Shown here in pieces: positions 1 to 4,266 of a stretch of DNA of 8,264 nt. The notes under the pieces were generated by a model. That model had not been told where the DNA came from. It saw only the letters and a list, made by a program, of their open reading frames with translations, and made no database searches. Both the position numbers and the translations under genes were made by a program. This DNA comes from Candidatus Roizmanbacteria bacterium. Lineage in GTDB: Bacteria > Patescibacteriota > Microgenomatia > UBA1406 > GWC2-37-13. The DNA lies in contig JACQRR010000058.1 in the NCBI GenBank assembly GCA_016206365.1, positions 1 through 8,264 of the forward strand. Reading direction: 5' to 3'. Position 1 is the first letter of the stretch. The number at the start of each line of letters is the position of its first letter.

Positions 1-50
1 CCAAATTCTCTCAAAAAATCTTGTGATCGCATAAAAAAATAAGATATTGT
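1..50. other. Unassigned left edge
   Basis: No gene can be supported here. All three plus-strand frames reach a stop by base 42, so this may be the last codons of an upstream plus-strand gene, but the frame cannot be chosen. On the minus strand an ATG at 32-30 opens a frame that runs off the window (11 codons), with a TACAAT -10-like box at 51-46 but no good -35; a divergent gene is therefore possible but unproven. Confidence 0.2.
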
Positions 51-192
51 ACGAGTTTCGCAGTTCTAATGAAATCACTTCAATGTCATTCCCGCGAAAG
101 CCACGTCTGACGTGGCGAAAGCGGGAATCTATATCAATAATTGTTTGTATAGATTCCGTATCAAGTACGGAATGACAAAGTGCGAAACTCGT
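51..192. repeat. Palindromic element A1 with 12-bp arms
   Basis: A 142-bp element bounded by perfect 12-bp inverted arms, ACGAGTTTCGCA (51-62) and TGCGAAACTCGT (181-192). Inside are stacked hairpins: ATTCCCGC (88-95) with GCGGGAAT (121-128), into whose loop a second hairpin CCACGTC/GACGTGG (101-107/109-115) is nested; GGAATCTATA (124-133) with TATAGATTCC (148-157); and ATTCCGTA (153-160) with TACGGAAT (166-173). The last two stems share bases, so they are alternative folds. There is no open gene inside. No target duplication is visible (flanks GATATTGT and GGAAAGTA). The right end lies 10 bases before the ATG of the next gene. Confidence 0.85.
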
Positions 193-202
193 GGAAAGTA
201 AT

Positions 203-865
203 ATGTTACCTATAGTTCTTGTTGCAAAAAATAAAGATCAAATAAAGAATTTTCTCGCAGATTTTATAAAGGCGCAAGGAATTTCGAAACATTCTGTCTT
301 TGAAACCTTCCCGTTAAAAAAAGAAGTCCTGATTTCACAGATCAGAGAAATAAGAAAAGAAATAATGCTAGCTTCAACATCGGTTCGTCTGTTTATTCTC
401 TATCATTTTGATAAAGCCACTATGGAAGCCCAAAATGCGCTTCTTAAATCTTTAGAGGAAACTGGAATAAAAAACCAGTTCATCCTGGTTGCTACAAATG
501 AGCATTTAATTTTGCCAACAATTCTTTCCAGATCAAAAATAGTCAGGCCTAGCAAAAATAGCCTCAACGATGCTAAAATTCCTGACTCAAATGTCGATCT
601 CTTAAAAAATATTGAGAACTCAACGAATTACAACTTTCTTTCGAACAAAAAATTATCAGGTATGACAAAAGAGGAGGTTGTAAAGTTTTTTGAAGAGTTG
701 GTCATGAATTACCGAAGTAAATTAGCGAGCGATCCTCTATCTGCAAAAATAATAATAAAGGCTTTGCAGCTTAAGGCGCTTTTAGAAAACAACAACCTCA
801 ACCCTCAGCTAACCTTAGACTATCTCTTGATTTTTATAAACAAAGCCTTTAAGATGAAAAGATGA
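203..865 (+). CDS. holB: DNA polymerase III delta'-like clamp-loader subunit without P-loop
   Basis: A 220-aa protein resembling the clamp-loader delta' subunit, which helps load the sliding clamp at the replication fork in the cytoplasm. The key match is the block FDKATMEAQNALLKSLEE (residues 69-86), followed by FILVATN (93-99) and LPTILSRS (104-111), the counterpart of the SRC arginine-finger motif with serine for cysteine. There is no Walker A motif and no zinc-binding cysteine cluster, so it cannot hydrolyse ATP by itself; many Patescibacteria have such short forms. It is much shorter than E. coli delta' (334 aa). The ATG at 203 is chosen because GGAAAG lies 5 bases upstream; a GTG at 191 is in frame but lies in the end of a palindromic element. 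Its stop overlaps the first pilin start as ATGA. The exact assignment as delta' rather than another clamp-loader homologue is inferred. Confidence 0.8.
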   Translation: MLPIVLVAKNKDQIKNFLADFIKAQGISKHSVFETFPLKKEVLISQIREIRKEIMLASTSVRLFILYHFDKATMEAQNALLKSLEETGIKNQFILVATNEHLILPTILSRSKIVRPSKNSLNDAKIPDSNVDLLKNIENSTNYNFLSNKKLSGMTKEEVVKFFEELVMNYRSKLASDPLSAKIIIKALQLKALLENNNLNPQLTLDYLLIFINKAFKMKR

Positions 866-1305
866 GAAGGGGTTTTACCCTGATTGAGCTTTTGATTGTT
901 ATGGGAATAATTGGGTTGCTGACAACTCTAGGATTCACCAACTATGTCACTTCTGTTAAAAGAGCCAGAGACGCGGAGAGAAAGAGCGATCTAAAGCAAA
1001 TACAAAAAGCCTTGGAGTTATATAAATTAGACGAAAGCCCGGTCAAATACCCTGATACGGCTTCATTTCCTTCAGCTAATACTTGTTGGACTTCTGGAGG
1101 ATCAGGAGCGACATGTCCAGCTGGAAATGTTTACATGAGAAATGTCCCAGGTGATGGCTCTGTTTCATACAGTTATGCGAGAGACCCAGCCGATAACTTG
1201 AAATACACATTGATCGCCTGTCTGGAAAATCCAGACGACCCGGAGGGGACGGCATGCGCTAGCTGTACCAGTCCAAAATTGTGTTATACGGTTACAGAAC
1301 CATGA
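862..1305 (+). CDS. Type IV prepilin, short (pilin 1)
   Basis: A 147-aa prepilin with a minimal leader MRRG cut before FTLIE, giving the classic glycine at -1, phenylalanine at +1 and glutamate at +5. The hydrophobic helix spans about residues 5-27 and is followed by the basic segment RARDAERKSDLKQIQKALELY, typical of pilins in Patescibacteria. The C-terminal domain has six cysteines (75, 85, 120, 132, 135, 141); the last three form C-x2-C-x5-C close to the end, and the tail YTVTEP resembles tails of other small pilins. The start overlaps the stop of the delta'-like gene (ATGA) with no clear ribosome binding site, so translation is probably coupled. It may be a major pilin or one of several interchangeable subunits of a pilus or DNA-uptake pseudopilus; the sequence does not decide which. 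Confidence 0.9.
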   Translation: MRRGFTLIELLIVMGIIGLLTTLGFTNYVTSVKRARDAERKSDLKQIQKALELYKLDESPVKYPDTASFPSANTCWTSGGSGATCPAGNVYMRNVPGDGSVSYSYARDPADNLKYTLIACLENPDDPEGTACASCTSPKLCYTVTEP

Positions 1306-1330
1306 TTACTATTTTGCTTTAGCTTATTTA

Positions 1331-1460
1331 TAGCGCTCGCAAAACGAAATGACAGATTTTATTAAATGTCAGGCTGAATTTATTTCAGCATCTTATCAAT
1401 CAGATCCTGAAACAAGTTCAGGATGACAAATACGACATTTTGTTTTGCGCTAACTATAGC
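1331..1460. repeat. Palindromic element B, three inner hairpins, imperfect arms
   Basis: The 155-bp gap between pilins 1 and 2 is almost filled by an imperfect palindrome. The left arm TAGCGCTCGCAAAACGAAAT (1331-1350) pairs with the region 1434-1455, which contains CATTTTGTTTTGCGC. Inside, in series, are GACA/TGTC (1351-1354/1367-1370), GCTGAA/TTCAGC (1373-1378/1384-1389) and ATCCTGAA/TTCAGGAT (1404-1411/1417-1424), then GATGACA, the same inner end motif as in the other elements. The arms differ from those of the A elements. The right end abuts the start codon of pilin 2. The boundaries are approximate and no clean target duplication is visible. Confidence 0.65.
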
Positions 1461-1850
1461 ATGAATAAGAATAAATTTAGCCAAGCGTTTACACTTTTAG
1501 AGATGCTTATCGTAGTAAGCATTATTGTCATTTTAGTTGGTATGGGTACTGTCTCTTACTCGACAGCTCAAAAAAAAGCCAGAGACGCAAAAAGAAAGAC
1601 TGATTTTAAATCTCTCCAAAACTGCATGGAGCAATATTATGCCGAGAATAACGGGTCATACGAAGTGGTAACAGTCGCCGGCGGTGTGATTGTAGCTCAG
1701 TGCGGTTCAAGCAATTCGCTTACAATCTCTGATCCGCTAAATGACGGAGTAACATATGTTTATACAATTGCATCAAGCACTGCAACAGACTATGAAATTA
1801 GCGCTACTTTAGAAGATAGTTCAACTTATACAGTAAAAAATTTACAATGA
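1461..1850 (+). CDS. Type IV prepilin, short (pilin 2)
   Basis: A 129-aa prepilin. The leader MNKNKFSQA is cut before FTLLE, so alanine is at -1 and glutamate at +5. The membrane helix covers about residues 10-32, followed by KKARDAKRKTDFKSLQNCMEQYY, homologous to the same segment in pilins 1 and 3. There are only two cysteines (55 and 81), which could form one disulfide. The tail YTVKNLQ is like that of small pilins. ATG 1461 is preferred over an in-frame TTG at 1440, because the latter would place the palindromic repeat end (LFCANYS) in the leader. No Shine-Dalgarno sequence is visible. The stop overlaps the start of pilin 3 as ATGA. Unlike the other pilin junctions, it is separated from pilin 1 by a repeat element. 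Confidence 0.88.
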   Translation: MNKNKFSQAFTLLEMLIVVSIIVILVGMGTVSYSTAQKKARDAKRKTDFKSLQNCMEQYYAENNGSYEVVTVAGGVIVAQCGSSNSLTISDPLNDGVTYVYTIASSTATDYEISATLEDSSTYTVKNLQ

Positions 1851-2260
1851 AAAGTTCATTCAGCTTAATTGAAGTTTTAGTCGTTGCTACAATTATTGGA
1901 GTTTTGTTGACAGGCGCTTCAGTTTCTTATACTTCCTTAACAAAATCGTCGCGCGACGCAAAAAGAAAGTCTGAGTTAGAACAAGTCAGAGCTGCTTTGG
2001 AGATGTATCGTAGCAATGATACCTCTAGTCTTTATCCGGTCGGAGTTTGGGCAGATCTATCTACTGCGTTAACTGGCTACATTGGAACCCTTCCAACTGA
2101 TCCTAAAGATCCAACTTACACATATGGTTATGATTCAACTGATGGAACTTCTTATACTTTAGGCGCTCACCTTGAGTCTACAACAACCACATGTACTTCT
2201 CTTGCAAGTTGCGCTGGAGGGTGTAATTATTGTCTAGGACCCTATGGGCAAAAGCAATGA
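1847..2260 (+). CDS. Type IV prepilin, short (pilin 3)
   Basis: A 137-aa prepilin with the short leader MKSS cut before FSLIE (serine at -1, glutamate at +5). The helix spans about residues 5-30 and is followed by SSRDAKRKSELEQVRAALEMY, the shared segment of this pilin group. A middle part with the pattern LPTDPKDPTYTYGY is typical of calcium- or loop-containing small pilins. The C-terminus is rich in cysteine: C116, C122, C126 and C129, ending CNYCLGPYGQKQ. It overlaps both neighbours as ATGA, so pilins 2, 3 and 4 form one coupled unit. Likely a pilus or pseudopilus subunit anchored in the membrane before assembly; whether it is major or minor is unknown. Confidence 0.9.
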   Translation: MKSSFSLIEVLVVATIIGVLLTGASVSYTSLTKSSRDAKRKSELEQVRAALEMYRSNDTSSLYPVGVWADLSTALTGYIGTLPTDPKDPTYTYGYDSTDGTSYTLGAHLESTTTTCTSLASCAGGCNYCLGPYGQKQ

Positions 2261-2775
2261 AAACGCAAACTCGTTCTTTTACACTTATCGAGATACTTAT
2301 CGTTATAAGTATTGTTGCTCTTCTCACTGGACTTTCGCTGGCTAGTTATAATAATTTTACCCAGCAAAAAAATCTTGAAAGAGAAGCGCATAAGCTTTCC
2401 GACGTATTGAGTTTAGCTAAAATAAAAGCTCAAACAGGCGACGTTGCGATAAATATTACTTGTTCTCCACCTGATTTTGAATTTGGCGGCTATATGGTTA
2501 CTGTTAATGCAATGGAGTATAATTTTAGCCAATGCTGTAGAGAAGTTGTCTCAAAAACCATAGCTAGTTGCGGTCCTCAAATTCAAAATTACGACCTACC
2601 TGCTAATATTGCTGCCAGTTTTCTTTCTGGCTCGTCTCCCGTTTATTTTTATCCTTTGGCCAGCGGAGCAAGTGAGTCAACGATTCGACTAAAAAATACC
2701 ACAGTGAATAAATGTGTTAACCTATCGGTTACATCTATAGGAGTAATATCAATTGGAGACGTTTCAGCATGCTGA
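2257..2775 (+). CDS. Type IV minor prepilin, FimT/GspH-like (pilin 4)
   Basis: A 172-aa prepilin with leader MKTQTRS cut before FTLIE. The helix spans about residues 8-33. After it comes QQKNLEREAHKLSDVLSLAK, where the short pilins have R-D-A-K-R-K; this L-x3-L-x2-A-K pattern and a closing strand pair (CVNLSVTSIGVISIG, 153-167) fit the GspH/FimT group of minor pilins. There are six cysteines, including a CC pair at 93-94 and the last residue C172. ATG 2257 forms an ATGA overlap with pilin 3; the in-frame ATG at 2230 would add nine residues lying within pilin 3 and is less likely. It is the first of three longer pilins in H-I-J order, suggesting a role in the tip complex that starts pilus assembly. 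The subfamily call is inferred. Confidence 0.82.
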   Translation: MKTQTRSFTLIEILIVISIVALLTGLSLASYNNFTQQKNLEREAHKLSDVLSLAKIKAQTGDVAINITCSPPDFEFGGYMVTVNAMEYNFSQCCREVVSKTIASCGPQIQNYDLPANIAASFLSGSSPVYFYPLASGASESTIRLKNTTVNKCVNLSVTSIGVISIGDVSAC

Positions 2776-3449
2776 TAAAAAAACACACGAATTTCGCAGT
2801 TGTCATTCTGACCCCGCCTTTGGCGGGGGAAGAATCTCTCGCGAAAGCGAGTTCTGAAAGGACGTCTGACGTCCTGAAACAAGTTCAGAGATCCTTCGTC
2901 GTTTCACTCCTCAGGATGACAGGAAGTGCAAAACTCGTAAAACATTCATTTTCTCTGATTGAAGTATTGGTATTCAGCTCTATTTTGGGCATTTTTTTTA
3001 TCATGGCTACATCTGTTGCTACCGTCTCACTTCGTAACATGAAATATAACGAGCATAAAATTATGGCTTCTCATTACTCTAGGCAGCTTGAGGATTGGCT
3101 ACGGGTGCAAAAAGAGATCGATTGGGGAGGACAACTGTGCGACGGTTGTGTTTCACCCTCTAATTTTACTCAACTAGTCACCCAGCAGGGTAACGCTGCT
3201 GATAATTATTTGACGAAATTTTGTTTTGACCAATCTCCGATCCTCTCGAGCTGGCCTCTAGCCAACTCTCTCGGCTGCAATGGAGTCTATTCATTGGGGT
3301 CGATATTTTCTCGAGAAGTAGAGTTCACCAGTTCGCAGGTTGGAGGCTTTGTTAACCAAGTAAACGCAACTATAACCGCTTCCTGGCTAGAACTGGGACA
3401 ACTAAAAAATGTGACGTCAAAAACAGTTTTTTCGGCTTTAGAACAATGA
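2769..3449 (+). CDS. Type IV minor prepilin, PilV/GspI-like, with repeat inserted in its leader (pilin 5)
   Basis: The open frame from ATG 2769 encodes 226 aa, but residues 7-57 come from a palindromic element (2787-2938). The pilin proper begins at S-FSLIEVLVF, with the cut after residue 60. An in-frame ATG inside the element (2916) would give 177 aa with an 11-residue leader, MTGSAKLVKHS. Joining the flanks without the element gives MLIKKHS-FSLIE, a normal leader coupled to pilin 4 by ATGCTGA, which is probably the ancestral form. The segment HYSRQLEDWLR after the helix and the end ATITASWLELGQLKNVT resemble PilV/GspI. There are four cysteines in the pilin part. Which start is used cannot be seen from sequence; both keep the peptidase site. 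Its stop overlaps pilin 6 as ATGA. Confidence 0.8.
   Translation: MLIKKHTNFAVVILTPPLAGEESLAKASSERTSDVLKQVQRSFVVSLLRMTGSAKLVKHSFSLIEVLVFSSILGIFFIMATSVATVSLRNMKYNEHKIMASHYSRQLEDWLRVQKEIDWGGQLCDGCVSPSNFTQLVTQQGNAADNYLTKFCFDQSPILSSWPLANSLGCNGVYSLGSIFSREVEFTSSQVGGFVNQVNATITASWLELGQLKNVTSKTVFSALEQ
2787..2938. repeat. Palindromic element A2, inserted in frame in a prepilin gene
   Basis: A 152-bp element of the same family as 51-192, with decayed arms ACGAATTTCGCA (2787-2798) and TGCAAAACTCGT (2927-2938). It contains five hairpins: CCCCGCC/GGCGGGG (2812-2818/2822-2828), CTCGC/GCGAG (2838-2842/2847-2851), AGGACGTC/GACGTCCT (2859-2866/2868-2875), CTGAA/TTCAG (2874-2878/2884-2888) and TCCT/AGGA (2892-2895/2913-2916). 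The flanks AAAACAC (2780-2786) and AAAACAT (2939-2945) look like a slightly decayed target duplication of about 7-8 bp. The frame of the host pilin gene is open across the whole element. Confidence 0.85.
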
Positions 3450-4066
3450 CACATCAAATAAACATCAAGCATCAAACATCAAACATCAAGCATTTTGCGG
3501 CTTTCACCTTGATCGAAACTCTCGTCGTTATTTTTGTTTTGGGTCTTGTATTTCCTCTGGTATTTTCAATTATTTTTGTCATTTTACAACAACAGCTAAA
3601 AATTTTTCGCTTAACAGAGGTTAAAAGACAAGGAGACTATATAGTGAGTTTTTTGCAGGATGTAATAAAAGATAATGGCTATAAAATTTATAACAACGCA
3701 GGGTCAGAAATTTGTGAAGCAGGCGACACTTTTCCTTTTCCCCACAGCGGTACACCCTCCTCATTTAGTGATGAATATAGTAGTTCCTTTTCCTTGAGTT
3801 ATGACGGTTCCAATCTTTCTATAATTTATACTAATCCAGTTGCTCCTGCGCCTACATTTGCTTTTCCTCCAGGTTCATTAAATAGTTCAAAAGTGATCGT
3901 TGACTCATTTTTAGCATCTTGCAATCGAGTCTCACAATTTTCCGCTCCGCTTGTTTCAATAAGCTTTAAGACATGCTATGGTTCTTGCACCTCAACCAGG
4001 CCGGAAGAAATCGCCGTGCTCGACTATCAAACTAACATCAAACTGAGAAGCTTTCCTACACAGTAG
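3446..4066 (+). CDS. Type IV minor prepilin, PilW/GspJ-like (pilin 6)
   Basis: A 206-aa prepilin with an unusually long 19-residue leader, MTHQINIKHQTSNIKHFAA, cut before FTLIE. The leader is encoded largely by heptamer repeats. The helix spans about residues 20-48 and is followed by QQQLKIFRLTEVKRQGDYIVSFLQDVIKDNGY, the typical start of the PilW/GspJ minor pilins, in which a long helix carries the region linking to the other tip subunits. There are four cysteines, among them a C-x3-C (residues 177 and 181 approximately). It overlaps pilin 5 as ATGA with no Shine-Dalgarno sequence. It completes the H-I-J set. No GspK-like gene follows; a palindromic element separates it from pilM. Confidence 0.85.
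   Translation: MTHQINIKHQTSNIKHFAAFTLIETLVVIFVLGLVFPLVFSIIFVILQQQLKIFRLTEVKRQGDYIVSFLQDVIKDNGYKIYNNAGSEICEAGDTFPFPHSGTPSSFSDEYSSSFSLSYDGSNLSIIYTNPVAPAPTFAFPPGSLNSSKVIVDSFLASCNRVSQFSAPLVSISFKTCYGSCTSTRPEEIAVLDYQTNIKLRSFPTQ
3463..3493 (+). repeat. Heptamer tandem repeat CATCAAR within a leader peptide
   Basis: Four exact-length heptamers (CATCAAG, CATCAAA, CATCAAA, CATCAAG; 3463-3490) plus CAT (3491-3493), with another CATCAAA at 3452-3458 separated by TAAA. The 7-nt period gives a 7-residue protein period, seen as NIKHQTS then NIKH. It lies wholly in the leader of pilin 6, upstream of the peptidase site. Confidence 0.9.
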
Positions 4067-4097
4067 CATTTGTTTTTGAAATTATTTTTTAGAAGTT

Positions 4098-4220
4098 GTA
4101 ACCGTTCAGGATTTGACAAAACTTTGTCATCGCGAGGCTACGAAGTAGCCGCAGCGATCTCACGAGATTGCTTCGCTACGCTCGCAATGACATTTTCTTT
4201 GGTAACTCCTGAACGGTTAC
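4098..4220. mobile_element. MITE-like palindromic element C with perfect 8-bp target duplication
   Basis: A 123-bp non-coding element with perfect 14-bp terminal inverted repeats, GTAACCGTTCAGGA (4098-4111) and TCCTGAACGGTTAC (4207-4220). It is flanked on both sides by the 8-bp direct repeat TAGAAGTT (4090-4097 and 4221-4228), the mark of transposition. Inside is a second palindrome from GTCAT (4126-4130) to ATGAC (4187-4191) with GCGAG/CTCGC arms and two small hairpins, GGCTAC/GTAGCC (4136-4141/4145-4150) and ATCTC/GAGAT (4157-4161/4164-4168). The core resembles repeats found in many bacterial genomes. It has no transposase, so it would need one in trans. Without it the pilin 6-pilM gap would be 69 bp. 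Confidence 0.9.
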
Positions 4221-4231
4221 TAGAAGTTAAC

Positions 4232-4260
4232 TTGACTTATATGCATTTTTTTTTCATACT
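4232..4260 (+). promoter_or_regulatory. Candidate sigma-70-type promoter of pilM
   Basis: TTGACT (4232-4237) and CATACT (4255-4260) are separated by 17 bases containing a run of nine T. The ATG of pilM starts 6 bases after the -10 box, so transcription would begin at or next to the start codon and the message would be essentially leaderless; this fits the absence of any Shine-Dalgarno sequence. The target duplication of the upstream element ends 3 bases before the -35 box. Confidence 0.5.
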
Positions 4261-4266
4261 TCAAAT

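Noticed and set aside
51..192. Target duplication around element 51-192
   Set aside because: The flanks GATATTGT and GGAAAGTA do not match in any useful alignment, so no duplication is claimed.
1373..1430. Rho-independent terminator after pilin 1
   Set aside because: The hairpins GCTGAA/TTCAGC and ATCCTGAA/TTCAGGAT are not followed by a T run and are better explained as parts of the repeat element.
1440..1460. Upstream TTG start for pilin 2
   Set aside because: It would add seven residues from the end of the palindromic element; the ATG at 1461 gives a normal leader.
2649..2882. Minus-strand open frame of 77 codons
   Set aside because: It is antisense to the end of pilin 4 and the palindromic element in pilin 5, with composition dominated by the repeat.
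3287..3475. Minus-strand open frame of 62 codons
   Set aside because: It is a shadow of pilin 5, which has a clear prepilin signature.
3452..3493. Possible CRISPR-like repeat array
   Set aside because: The units are only 7 bases and have no spacers; it is a simple tandem repeat inside a coding region.
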